A stretch of DNA of 36,767 nt from a bacterium (GTDB lineage: Bacteria > Myxococcota_A > UBA9160 > SZUA-336). Positions 1 through 7,850 of this stretch are shown here, piece by piece; position 1 is the first letter of the stretch; each line of letters opens with the position of its first letter. The position numbers and the translations under genes are program-made. The notes under the pieces are model-generated. The model made no database searches and was not told the origin of the DNA. It worked only from the letters and a program-made list of their open reading frames with translations. The stretch lies in assembly GCA_024226335.1 (NCBI GenBank), contig JAAELY010000277.1:1-36767 (forward strand), read 5' to 3'.

Positions 1-238
1 AGAAGCCTTTCTTGATGAACTTCCAACCCTGCGAAGTTCGGTGGAAATCACACTCTGGGTTGGGGCAGAAGGGCGGCTTTGGACAGGTCGGGAGTTCGCG
101 CATTCCCGGTCACTACGCACACCCCGTGCCAGGTACATTCTTCGGACCACAACTGATGGTTTGAAGAAACGGCTTCGAAATCTCCGGGCTGCGGGGGCCT
201 TTCCTGGACTGGCGCCGAAAATTCGCTTCCCTACCAGA
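1..238. other. Left-edge non-coding stretch
   Basis: No gene can be supported here. An open frame runs through it in frame with the VWA gene, but the residues it would add (rich in Arg, no domain) precede a clear signal peptide and are best read as untranslated leader. No obvious sigma-70 promoter was found. Confidence 0.5.
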
Positions 239-1435
239 ATGCGACTGATGACCTTCGCGCTCCTGGGAATCGCAATCGCCATCGCAGCGGGACCCGTGCA
301 CGCTGAAGATGTATGGATCGACGTAGAGCAACCCCATGCGGATGCCATCGAATCGGGGCCCGTTCCGCTGATCGAGGTCCGGGGAAGGGCCGGAACCGTG
401 GGCCGGGGCGCCCTGGATCTGGTGATCGTGCTCGATGCTTCCAAGAGCACCCGCAACTCGTCTGGGGCCGATCTCAACAGCGATGGCCATGTGGGCGGCT
501 ATGGATTCCGCTACCGACGCGGCCTCGGTTCGTTTCTTCGAAATCCATTCGGATCAAGCGATCCTGCCGACTCGATTCTGTTCGCAGAACTCGAAGCCGT
601 GCGCCGACTCGCCGCCAAGCTCGATCCGGATCGCATCCGCCTCGGGGTGGTGTCGTTCGCGGACAGCGCGATCATCCACTCGAGTATTGGCTCACCCTCT
701 GGACAGCTTCTGACCTCGCTGAAGTTCATCGGACGAGAAACCCCGACCGGCCGAACGAACATGGCCAAGGCGATTCGCGTCGCGGCCGATGCACTCGGTG
801 GCGCCCCTCACCCACGTGGAGGCAGGCGCGATCGCGCCATCGTCCTGCTATCCGACGGCGTGCCCACCGCGCCTCCGCCACAGCTTCGAGCCGCCGTACA
901 GGCGGTGCAGGCCGCACTCGAGATCGCAGAGCGCGGCATCCGCATCTACACCGTGGGTCTGTCGATTCCAGAAGCGGATAGTGGAACGCTGAAGGAGATT
1001 GCCCACGTAGGGCACGGCGCCTACGCATCAATCGACGAACCGGCAACCATCGTAGACGCTCTACCCAACCTCGATCTACAGGGAATCGCAGCCGTCGAGG
1101 TGCAAAATGCCACGACCGGCGCGCTGGCGCGTGCGACACATGTATGGCGCGATGGAAGTTTCGGCGCGTTCGTGCGTCTGACGCCGGGACCAAACGAGTT
1201 GGTATTCCGCGCACGCGGCCCGAGCGGAGCTCTCACCGAGATGACTCGAACCGTTCACTACGAACATCGAATCCCGCAAAACGACGCCGACCGCGAGCGC
1301 GCCAACCGTCGCCTCGAATTCATGAAGGAGTTGATGCGCGAACGCACCGTGCGCATGGCCGTCGAGCGCGAGATGGAGCAAGCCCGAGAGCGGAAGAAGC
1401 TCGAACGGGACATCAAGGTCGAAGTGGACGAATAG
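239..1435 (+). CDS. Secreted von Willebrand factor type A (VWA) domain protein
   Basis: Predicted exported protein of 398 aa. The ATG at 239 is chosen because it directly precedes a signal peptide (residues 1-22, cleavage near VHA|ED); the open frame extends 66 codons further upstream without sensible sequence, and no strong ribosome site marks either start. The VWA domain (about 58-270) has the complete MIDAS set: D66-A-S68-K-S70, the GRTN threonine, and the LLSDG aspartate. A metal-dependent adhesion or protein-binding role follows from the family. Right after the MIDAS loop is an EF-hand-like loop, DLNSDGHVG (78-86), within a roughly 40-residue insertion. The C-terminal 55 residues are highly charged (Arg/Glu) and probably a helical coiled coil. 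It converges on the FecR/TPR operon across a shared terminator. The binding partner is unknown; the envelope or periplasm is the likely site. Confidence 0.85.
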   Translation: MRLMTFALLGIAIAIAAGPVHAEDVWIDVEQPHADAIESGPVPLIEVRGRAGTVGRGALDLVIVLDASKSTRNSSGADLNSDGHVGGYGFRYRRGLGSFLRNPFGSSDPADSILFAELEAVRRLAAKLDPDRIRLGVVSFADSAIIHSSIGSPSGQLLTSLKFIGRETPTGRTNMAKAIRVAADALGGAPHPRGGRRDRAIVLLSDGVPTAPPPQLRAAVQAVQAALEIAERGIRIYTVGLSIPEADSGTLKEIAHVGHGAYASIDEPATIVDALPNLDLQGIAAVEVQNATTGALARATHVWRDGSFGAFVRLTPGPNELVFRARGPSGALTEMTRTVHYEHRIPQNDADRERANRRLEFMKELMRERTVRMAVEREMEQARERKKLERDIKVEVDE

Positions 1436-1489
1436 AGGCCGTACGCGAAGAGCCTCTTCGGCCCTGAGTTTCCGCTCACGACGGCCCGG

Positions 1490-1525
1490 GAACCCACCGG
1501 GTCGCAGCAGCGACCCGGTGGGTTC
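1490..1525. terminator. Bidirectional hairpin terminator between convergent genes
   Basis: A perfect 16-bp inverted repeat (1490-1505 and 1510-1525) with a 4-nt loop AGCA lies between the stop of the VWA gene (1435) and the stop of the FecR gene (1530). There is no strong T-tract on either side, so termination is inferred from the stem strength and the convergent position. Confidence 0.75.
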
Positions 1526-1529
1526 AGGA

Positions 1530-2789
1530 CTAATTTCCCAGCATCTGCTGAAGCATCGCCGCAAACTGCATCGGATCGGTGCCCTGGTTCGCGAGAAGCT
1601 GCATCAGATTCGCTGAAAACGTCGTCGTGCCGGTCGAGAGCATGCTCTGCAGATCTCCATTGGACACGATTTCGTCGAAGCTGCCGCCTGCGATCTTGAC
1701 TCTCGAGTTCACGATTTCGATCTCGAGATTGACTCCGCCACCGCCGCCCGTTTCTCCCGCGACAACCGATTCAGCGAACTCTTCCTGGATCTGCTCCATA
1801 CCCTCAGAACCCGCCTCCTGAACCGCGTCGAACTTGTGCTCCAATTTCTCCGCCAGGCGGGAGTCCTGCTCCTGCTTCACATTGAGCGCCATCTTCTTCA
1901 GAGACCCCTTCGACTTGCCCATCATCTCGTCCATCGCCTGTCCGTTGGCTCCGGCATTTTTCTGACCCGTCTCAGCTTGAGCACCCGCGGTTCTTGGTAA
2001 GGTCTTCTTCGCAGACCCTGGCTTCGAGTCCATCCGGACGCTTCGTCGCTGCTTGGCGTGCTCGACAATCTCCGGCCGCGCAGTCTGCAGCGCATGGGCC
2101 TTGGCCATATCGACTGCCATACGCGCGGGCGGCTGCGTCTTGGGCTTGAGGGTCCCCGGTGCGCTCATCTTCTGAGACCAGCCCTCCCAGGGATCGGCAC
2201 TGCCGTTCACGACCAGTTCCATCGGCACCTCGCCACCGCCGATGGCCGCAAAGCCCGGGCGCACGAGGATCTCGCTCTCGATCGCCCGATCAATTCCGCG
2301 CACACCGACCAGGCCGCGAAACACCGCCATGCTCGAGTGATCCGGCTCAACCGCCACGGAGAAGCGCGTGCCTTTCACGACCAGGACCGCATCGTGGGTC
2401 TCGACTTCGAAAGTATCGTCACCGCTTCGCTTGAGCACGTCGAATAGCGACGTTCCCTGCTCGAGACGCACGCGTTCGCTCCCCTGCTGACCCGGATCCG
2501 TCGCCAGGCGCAAGACCGAACTCGGGTACAGGCGCAGGCTGCCGGTCGCCAGGTGAACCTGGACTCGTCCGTCCGGACCCGTTCGAACCGTGTCATAGGG
2601 TCCGAGGTGATCTCCGTTTTTTGCGGCGCGCCAGATGGGAGGCACACCAGTACCGATTTCCACCTCGCCCATCACGGTTTCGAGGTAGGTCTCAGAATTC
2701 GGGCTAGCCGCCGTGAACATGAGCGCTGCGCAGATCGCGAGCGCAGACCTCGCATACAGCGCTCGCCCGAATGTGGCGAATTGCATCAT
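1530..2789 (-). CDS. FecR-domain secreted protein
   Basis: 419 aa. The ATG at 2789 is chosen for the GGAGG eight bases upstream; a frame-internal start 11 codons earlier would overlap the preceding gene. A signal peptide (about 1-28, ending near TAA-SPNS) is followed by a FecR domain (about 33-165: a 'GEV' opening, GDHLGPYDTVRTGPDG, VRLEQG, and a VKGTRFSV-type strand). Such domains fold as periplasmic or surface beta-structures and occur outside iron sensing. No sigma/anti-sigma partner lies nearby, so an iron-signalling role is not supported. The remainder is Lys/Gln-rich, low-complexity helix, then a GGGGG linker and a C-terminal hydrophobic/Gln-rich segment ending QQMLGN. It lies 29 bp downstream of the TPR/barrel gene in the same orientation and probably forms an operon with it. 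The function is likely structural or envelope-associated. Confidence 0.8.
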   Translation of the reverse strand: MMQFATFGRALYARSALAICAALMFTAASPNSETYLETVMGEVEIGTGVPPIWRAAKNGDHLGPYDTVRTGPDGRVQVHLATGSLRLYPSSVLRLATDPGQQGSERVRLEQGTSLFDVLKRSGDDTFEVETHDAVLVVKGTRFSVAVEPDHSSMAVFRGLVGVRGIDRAIESEILVRPGFAAIGGGEVPMELVVNGSADPWEGWSQKMSAPGTLKPKTQPPARMAVDMAKAHALQTARPEIVEHAKQRRSVRMDSKPGSAKKTLPRTAGAQAETGQKNAGANGQAMDEMMGKSKGSLKKMALNVKQEQDSRLAEKLEHKFDAVQEAGSEGMEQIQEEFAESVVAGETGGGGGVNLEIEIVNSRVKIAGGSFDEIVSNGDLQSMLSTGTTTFSANLMQLLANQGTDPMQFAAMLQQMLGN

Positions 2790-2818
2790 CTCGATTACCT
2801 CCGGTCCCCTCTGGGTTT

Positions 2819-4339
2819 TCAAAGCTCCGTCTTCAGGTAGACCCCGAGGACGTGTCGTTCGTAGTCATAGGTATCGACGTTGGAAATCTGCTGGCTGTAG
2901 CGCCAGGCGAATTCCATCTCGATGTATTTCCGAGGTTTGAAGGAAATCCCGAGCCGGCTATCGAAGATCGTGTCGCGACGACGCATTCGATCGAACGTGC
3001 CGACGCCTTCATCCGTCAAGGAATGCACGAGGTTGTCGTTGTCGTACATCTCGCGCGAGACCGTGATCGCAGCCGTGAGTTTGAAGTCGCGCGGCAAAGG
3101 CACGATCGCGCGGGCCAGGGCCGAAGAGCGCTCTCGGTCGTAGTCGCCGCGAAAGCCGAGCAGATCTGTAGAAGCTCCTGTGCGCGTCTTCGAAAACGAT
3201 CCACCGAGAGCTCCAAAAGCGTCCTTGCCGAAGGGCAGAGCGAAATACTGGGTCAAGCCTCCCGACATCGTCAGGCCGCTGCGCTCCAGCGACGAAAACA
3301 CCGCTTCGTCGATATAGCCGCGACGGGTCAACTCTCCGTGGATGCGCAGCACACCCGCCCGGGGCCCGAGTTCGATCAGCACACTCGGCTGTCCGGTGAG
3401 CGAACGCGAGTAGCGCTCGGTATTCAGCAGACTCGCCACGTACAACCCGTCGAATTGCAGGCTGACCCGCGGCTTCACGCGCCAGGTCGCGGTCATGAAG
3501 GGCATGTGATTGACAGAGTCGAAACCTTCCAGATCTTCGTGCTCGGACCGGTTGAAACGGTACCCCAGGGCCAAACCGGCCTCGGGTGTCTTGAACGCCT
3601 GGTAACGGAAACCCGCCCCCAATAGCCATTTGCTGTCGTCTTCGCTGGTCGTCGAACCCGGCAGCTGATCGCTCTCAAGAGTCACATTCGAATCGGACTC
3701 GAATCCCGCAGAGGCAAACAGACTAAGGCGCCGGGGCGTATCGCGAAGAGGCTGTTTGGCGAGCGCTTCCTTCGCCACCCGCGCGATCTCTCCGGTCTCA
3801 TCCAGACTTGCGGCTTCCATCAACATCCTTCGCGCCTGTTCATCTTCGCGGCGCGCGAGCGAATCCAGTCCCTCGATCAGCAGCGCTTGAGCTTTCAGCT
3901 CTGGCTCGTACCAGTGCGCAACAGCGAACGCACCCGAGGCCTCTCGAGTCCTGCCAAGAGCCCTCAGCGCAAGACCGCGGTAGAAATGAGCCGGTCCCGG
4001 TTCAGAACCTTCGTCTACCGCGCGAGCCAGCACTTTGAGGGCTTCCTCGTAGCGACCGGCCTCGTGCAGAGCTCGGCCCAGCTGAAAAATCCCATCCGGG
4101 CGCCTGTTGGGCCAGCGCGCCACGAAGACCTCGAACGCGGCCGCCGCTTCCTTCGGCCTGCCCAGCTTCGACAACGCCATCGCCTTGGCCCAGATCAGAT
4201 CCGGATCGTCAGGATGCGCTGACAGAGCACTTTCGAGCTGCGCGAATTCGGGATCTTCGGGCATCTCCCCGGCCCAGCCGAGCGAATTCACAAGAGCGGA
4301 AAAGCTCAAGACCAGAACGGTCCACAAGATGCCCCTCAC
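2819..4339 (-). CDS. TPR protein with C-terminal outer-membrane beta-barrel-like domain
   Basis: 506 aa with a signal peptide (1-23, ending GWA). Residues about 28-190 are tetratricopeptide repeats (AKAMALSKLGRPKEAAAAFE, LGRALHEAGRYEEALKVLARA, YRGLALRALGRTREASGAF). From about 208 onward the sequence alternates in a beta-barrel manner, opening with ASAGFESDSNVTLE and ending YERHVLGVYLKTEL. A TPR domain followed by a barrel beginning with a 'DSNV' motif resembles surface-lipoprotein assembly modifier (SLAM/DUF560-like) and related outer-membrane proteins; this assignment is by pattern only. A GAGGGG ribosome site lies just ahead of the start. It is the first gene of a two-gene operon with the FecR protein, suggesting a shared envelope task, perhaps surface display or tethering. 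Confidence 0.75.
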   Translation of the reverse strand: MRGILWTVLVLSFSALVNSLGWAGEMPEDPEFAQLESALSAHPDDPDLIWAKAMALSKLGRPKEAAAAFEVFVARWPNRRPDGIFQLGRALHEAGRYEEALKVLARAVDEGSEPGPAHFYRGLALRALGRTREASGAFAVAHWYEPELKAQALLIEGLDSLARREDEQARRMLMEAASLDETGEIARVAKEALAKQPLRDTPRRLSLFASAGFESDSNVTLESDQLPGSTTSEDDSKWLLGAGFRYQAFKTPEAGLALGYRFNRSEHEDLEGFDSVNHMPFMTATWRVKPRVSLQFDGLYVASLLNTERYSRSLTGQPSVLIELGPRAGVLRIHGELTRRGYIDEAVFSSLERSGLTMSGGLTQYFALPFGKDAFGALGGSFSKTRTGASTDLLGFRGDYDRERSSALARAIVPLPRDFKLTAAITVSREMYDNDNLVHSLTDEGVGTFDRMRRRDTIFDSRLGISFKPRKYIEMEFAWRYSQQISNVDTYDYERHVLGVYLKTEL

Positions 4340-4456
4340 CCGTCCCCCAGAGTCTCGTCCTAACTAACTATTCGTAATGCGGGACATAGGACTTGAGACA
4401 CAGTGCGACAGTTCTGATGGGGGAAATAGCTCAGCAACACGCAACCCGGACGCAAG

Positions 4457-4488
4457 AACGGCCGGGATCCCTGCGGACCCCGGCCGTT
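4457..4488 (-). terminator. Rho-independent terminator downstream of the ferritin-like gene
   Basis: A 10-bp perfect stem (4457-4466 with 4479-4488) with a 12-nt loop is flanked by TTTT on the plus side and TTCTT on the minus side, so it can act in both directions. It lies about 75 bp past the stop of the minus-strand ferritin-like gene. The rest of 4340-4564 holds no gene; it should contain the promoter of the TPR/FecR operon, which I cannot place confidently. Confidence 0.7.
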
Positions 4489-4564
4489 TTCAGAGCCGAA
4501 TCGACTCGGCAATCTTGCGGACCCGATGCTGCGCCTTCGGCTAGAGCACCGGGAGTTTCTTCGT

Positions 4565-5458
4565 TCAGGAAGCCGGGTCCTGGTACTCGAGGCCGATGCG
4601 ACCCAGCCGAACCTTGAACTCGGACAGAATGCTGCCAGTCAGAAGCCCCTGCGCCTTCTCCTGATCGAGCTTGCGCAGATCCTGGCCCTGGAACATCACG
4701 GGCTCGTCGAACCCGCCGATCTTCTCGATCTGTTCCTGGGTCGCGCGGCGAGCTTCCTTGACGGCCGTGTCATCCCCGCTGCGACGCGTGAAGACCTTGA
4801 GCATATGGCCCGTCATCTCCTTCTGCATCTCCTGGATTTCGTCACGGCGCTCGGGCTGTTCCTTGATCAGTGAGCCGATCCGGTTCTCACCGAAACCCAC
4901 GTGGCGACGCTCGTCGGCAATCGTGCCCCGGAGCGTATGCGCGAACTTGGGATTCACGCCGCGGTTCGTGGCCTCACTGAACTCGAATACCGTGAAGGCC
5001 AGGCCTTCGAGCACGATGTTCTGCCCGACTACACCGGCCAGGAAGTCGCCCTTCTCGACCTTCTCGAGCAACACGGCAGCGAAATTCGCCAGATCCGGGC
5101 TGGCGTGCTCGGCGATGGTCGCCTCGAGGTCTGACTTGCGCACTCCGAGATCGAGCAGGCGCTGCGTGAAGATCTCGACATGACGCGCTTCGTCCAAGGT
5201 CTGCGTGGCGAGGAAGCGCTTGCTCTCGTGGTCCGGAGCCAGATTGATCAGGCCCGAGGATGCCGCCAGCGCCGCCCGCTCACCAACGACCAACTGCACG
5301 ACGTTTCGCACCGACTCATCGCGGAGTACGGGATTGTCGAGAATGAATTCGGGCTCGCTTTCGCCCTTTTCATGGCCGAACTCCGTCTCCTCCAGGTAGC
5401 CCTGAGGACAGGATTCGAGCCAGTTTTGAATCGAGTATGCACTGAGAAAATTTGACAT
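4565..5458 (-). CDS. Ferritin-like di-iron carboxylate protein (ribonucleotide reductase R2-like fold)
   Basis: 297 aa. The ATG at 5458 has a GGAGG ten bases upstream. The sequence carries the four-helix di-iron ligand pattern: GERAAL (Glu, helix 1), DEARH (ExxH), VLEGLAF (Glu) and ADERRH (second ExxH), evenly spaced between about residues 58 and 195. That arrangement is typical of ferritin-superfamily oxidases and oxygenases related to RNR R2 (fatty-acid desaturase-like, AurF/VlmB-like N-oxygenases). The substrate cannot be told from sequence. It is the last gene of a minus-strand run after the VOC protein and the broken acyl-CoA dehydrogenase, suggesting an acyl or aromatic oxidation context. 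It has no signal peptide, so it is probably cytosolic. A hairpin terminator follows. Confidence 0.8.
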   Translation of the reverse strand: MSNFLSAYSIQNWLESCPQGYLEETEFGHEKGESEPEFILDNPVLRDESVRNVVQLVVGERAALAASSGLINLAPDHESKRFLATQTLDEARHVEIFTQRLLDLGVRKSDLEATIAEHASPDLANFAAVLLEKVEKGDFLAGVVGQNIVLEGLAFTVFEFSEATNRGVNPKFAHTLRGTIADERRHVGFGENRIGSLIKEQPERRDEIQEMQKEMTGHMLKVFTRRSGDDTAVKEARRATQEQIEKIGGFDEPVMFQGQDLRKLDQEKAQGLLTGSILSEFKVRLGRIGLEYQDPAS

Positions 5459-5550
5459 TTAGTGTGATCCTCCAAAGGCCATGATAGCAGGCAGCGCGAC
5501 TGTTTGGGCTGCGGCCATCCGCCCCCCGAACTCGAAGCGAGGCGCATCGG

Positions 5551-6363
5551 CTAGCCCCAGCGCGGGCGAAAGCCCCGCCCGATGCCGAGCTCGTACGTCC
5601 CGATCGACTCCGGCGCCATCATATCGGCAGGTGGGTGCGCCTTGCCCGCACGCGCATCGCGAAACAGTCGTTCGAGTCCCATCTTTCGGAAGATGCCGGG
5701 TCCACCGGCGATATCCATCGCAAAACTGACCACCTTCAGACTGTTGCCAGACGAAAGGGTGACGCCGAATCAGGCACCAAATGAAGTCATGTTCGCAAAC
5801 ACGGTGTTCGCGGGTTGAATCGGCGGCCTGGCCGCATCTGGAATAAACACATCGTTGAAGTCGGCATCCCAGCTCTCCTGGCCGCGACAGACCACACCCT
5901 CGGTATCCTTCAGCAACATCAGCATGGCAACTCGCGGTGTATCGCCTCCGTCTTCCACACGAACCAGAGCACCGTTCACGTCGGCGGCCGGAACATTCGA
6001 GTTGTAGGCCTTGCTGCCATTGATTCGCCAACCGCCATTGGTCTTCGTGGCTGTGGTCTGAGGCAGGAGGTAGGCCCCCGTTACACCCGTCTCGCTGAAC
6101 GAGCCCGAAAGAATGGACTTGTTCTCCCCCATCGTTTTCAGCATCGGTTCCGCGATGGCCCGAACCTCGGGAGTTTCCCGTTGGAGATCAAACAACCGAC
6201 AGCCCACGCCGAAGATATGCATGTTCACGCCAATTGCGGTCCCGGCACAGCCCTGGGCCAGTTGTTCCTGGCAGGCGCATAGCTCGAGCAGGCGCACGGG
6301 ACGAGCATCCAGGGGTTTGGGCAGCAAGGTCGGAAAGGACGAGAAAGCGGCATCGTCGTTCAA
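5551..6363 (-). pseudogene. Broken acyl-CoA dehydrogenase
   Basis: Translation from the TTG at 6363 (GGAG 7 bases upstream) enters acyl-CoA dehydrogenase middle-domain sequence without the usual N-terminal helical domain: SGSFSETGVTGAYLLPQTTA, then NGGWRINGSKAYNS and FNDVFIPD. An in-frame TGA at 5772-5770 stops it. Beyond the stop, in the same frame, reading resumes with the family's C-terminal motif (AMDIAGGPGIFRKMGLERLF, then RDARAGKAHPP) and ends naturally at PRWG. Roughly 100 residues between FIPD and the GG.G motif, most of the C-terminal helical domain, are missing. The locus therefore has at least an internal deletion, a stop codon and probably a lost N-terminus. It lies 46 bp after the VOC gene, in the position of an operon partner. 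It encodes no functional dehydrogenase as read. Confidence 0.8.
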
Positions 6364-6409
6364 TGCTCATCTCCTTTCAGAAAGAAAGCAGAGATTCGCA
6401 ACGCTCTGC

Positions 6410-7027
6410 TCAACGCTTGCGCTTGCGGCGCATCTCTTCGATCTGCGCCTTGAACTTCTCCTGTTCTTCCAGATAGCGGTGGCGATCTTCCCATGTCGCT
6501 CCCCGATGTCGAACATCTGCGGCAGTGAGTTCAGCGGTCCAGGAGGCGAACTCGAGCAAGACCCCGTCGGGATCGAAGAAATAGAGCGAACGCACGAATA
6601 CATCGTCGCTCACGTCCGCGCTCACCTGCATGGGCGAGTTGTCGTGATTGATGATCTCGGTGACCTCGATGCCCTTGTCGATCAGGCGCTTGCGGTACTC
6701 GTCGATCTTCTCGGCCGGGACGTCAAAGGCGACGTGGTTCATCGAACCATGCGCGCTGGTATGCGAGCCGCCCGGAAATTCCTTCGGCGCAGCGATGCCG
6801 GGAGATGCCTCCGGTGCCTCGGGGAACCAGAAAAACGCCAGAGCATCTCCACCTCCAATGTCGAAGAAGAAGTGCTGCCCCATGCCGCCCGGGAGATCGA
6901 TCGTCTTGGTCAAAGGCATGCCCAGAACCTGTGTGTAGAACTCGACGGTGCGCGCCATATCCTTGCAGACCAGGGCGAGGTGGTTGATTCCCCTGAGTTC
7001 GAATTCCTCGTTCTGATGCTTCCCCAT
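6410..7027 (-). CDS. VOC-family (glyoxalase / extradiol dioxygenase fold) protein
   Basis: 205 aa. The start at 7027 has an excellent ribosome site (AGGAGGT, about 6 bases upstream). There are two beta-alpha-beta-beta-beta modules: INHLALVCKDMARTVEFYTQ near the N-terminus and MNHVAFDVPAEKIDEYRKRL mid-protein, ending in DPDGVLLEFASW. Candidate metal ligands are the His of INHLA, the His of MNHVAF and the Glu of LLEFA, as expected for metal-dependent VOC enzymes. The C-terminal 40 residues form a charged Glu/Arg/Lys helix not typical of the core family. The substrate is unknown; proximity to acyl-CoA genes suggests a catabolic dioxygenase or lyase. It is divergently transcribed from the crotonase gene. 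Confidence 0.85.
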   Translation of the reverse strand: MGKHQNEEFELRGINHLALVCKDMARTVEFYTQVLGMPLTKTIDLPGGMGQHFFFDIGGGDALAFFWFPEAPEASPGIAAPKEFPGGSHTSAHGSMNHVAFDVPAEKIDEYRKRLIDKGIEVTEIINHDNSPMQVSADVSDDVFVRSLYFFDPDGVLLEFASWTAELTAADVRHRGATWEDRHRYLEEQEKFKAQIEEMRRKRKR

Positions 7028-7184
7028 GCTCTCACCTCCTGCTTGCAGCCTTCCGGCCTGCGAATCACTCTATCACCAATCAGTTCGTACCAGACCCGTG
7101 CACCCTGGCCTTCGTCGCCCCGGGTTTGATTGTTTGCCAGACCGTGATAGTGGTCAGGTGCATAGTGATCGGAGGTCCCCGGAA
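7028..7184. promoter_or_regulatory. Divergent promoter region with inverted GTGATAG half-sites
   Basis: Intergenic region between the divergent VOC gene and the crotonase gene. CTATCAC (7070-7076) and its complement GTGATAG (7144-7150) each lie at the promoter-proximal side of one gene, and a GACC(N8)GGTC imperfect dyad covers the second site (7140-7155). This is the arrangement expected for a local regulator controlling both transcripts, but no regulator gene is adjacent and the half-sites are short. Confidence 0.3.
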
Positions 7185-7838
7185 ATGAGCGAATCCCTCA
7201 CCCGACTCGAGCGATCCGACGGCGTCGCGGTACTCACTCTCGACCGACCCGCCAAGCGCAACGCCCTTTCCCGGGCCTTACGTGAGGAGCTGATCTCGCG
7301 ACTCGACGCGCTCGCAAAGGACGAAGGCGTCTCGTCGGTGATCCTGACCGGCGCCGGCCCGGTCTTCTGCGCGGGCTTTGATCGCTCGGAATTCGCAGGA
7401 AACGAAATGGCCGAAGTCTTCTCCGACGCGGTCGAATACCACGATCGCGTCTACACGTTCGCCAAACCCCTGGTTGCCGCCGTGAACGGCGCTGCCCTCG
7501 GTGGCGGGTGTGATCTCGCCGCCATGTGTGATCTGCGCATAGCCGCGCGAACAGCAGTTTTCGGACAACCCCAGGTGCGGTTCGGGGCGGCGGCCGCCTA
7601 CGACCTGATGCGCGAAGTCATGCCCACCGGACCCGCGCGCGAGATGTGCTTGACCGGTCGTCCGTACAGCAGTGAAGAAGCTCTGTCCATCGGATTGGTC
7701 AATGCAATTCACGAACCCGAAGTCCTGCTCGACGCTGCACGCGAACTGGCCTCTTCGATTGCGACACTTCCCGATGGCTTGCCCGCGGAGACGAAGCGTC
7801 AATTCCTGGTCCGGCAACCCCTCCTGTTCGCTTCCTGA
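7185..7838 (+). CDS. Enoyl-CoA hydratase/isomerase (crotonase) family protein, C-terminally short
   Basis: 217 aa. The ATG at 7185 is preceded by GGAGG nine bases away; a longer open frame upstream is rejected because its residues are not crotonase-like. The core is intact: TLDRPAKRNALS, the first oxyanion-hole segment FCAGFDRSEF, and the second AALGGGCDLAAMCDLRIA, followed by FGQPQVRFG and ARE(M)CLTGRPYSSEEA. The usual position of the catalytic Glu in hydratases (the E of 'PE.' after the second oxyanion segment) reads PQVRFG, so a simple hydratase activity is doubtful. The protein ends soon after the ETKRQF helix, about 40 residues short of typical members (around 255 aa), losing the C-terminal trimerisation helices. 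This may be a decayed or functionally altered crotonase. The downstream HerA-like gene converges, with stops 12 bp apart. Confidence 0.8.
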   Translation: MSESLTRLERSDGVAVLTLDRPAKRNALSRALREELISRLDALAKDEGVSSVILTGAGPVFCAGFDRSEFAGNEMAEVFSDAVEYHDRVYTFAKPLVAAVNGAALGGGCDLAAMCDLRIAARTAVFGQPQVRFGAAAAYDLMREVMPTGPAREMCLTGRPYSSEEALSIGLVNAIHEPEVLLDAARELASSIATLPDGLPAETKRQFLVRQPLLFAS

Positions 7839-7850
7839 AAAGGGACCGCG

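Noticed and set aside
4425-4490. Possible c-di-GMP (GEMM-like) riboswitch or small RNA before a terminator
   Set aside because: CACGCAACC and GGACGCAAG resemble fragments of the motif, but the pairing stems are missing and no plus-strand gene follows. The hairpin is explained as the terminator of the minus-strand gene.
5459-6031. 190-aa minus-strand frame overlapping the acyl-CoA dehydrogenase
   Set aside because: It is a shifted-frame shadow of the pseudogene; its residues show no dehydrogenase motif. The break is an in-frame stop plus deletion, not a simple frameshift into this frame.
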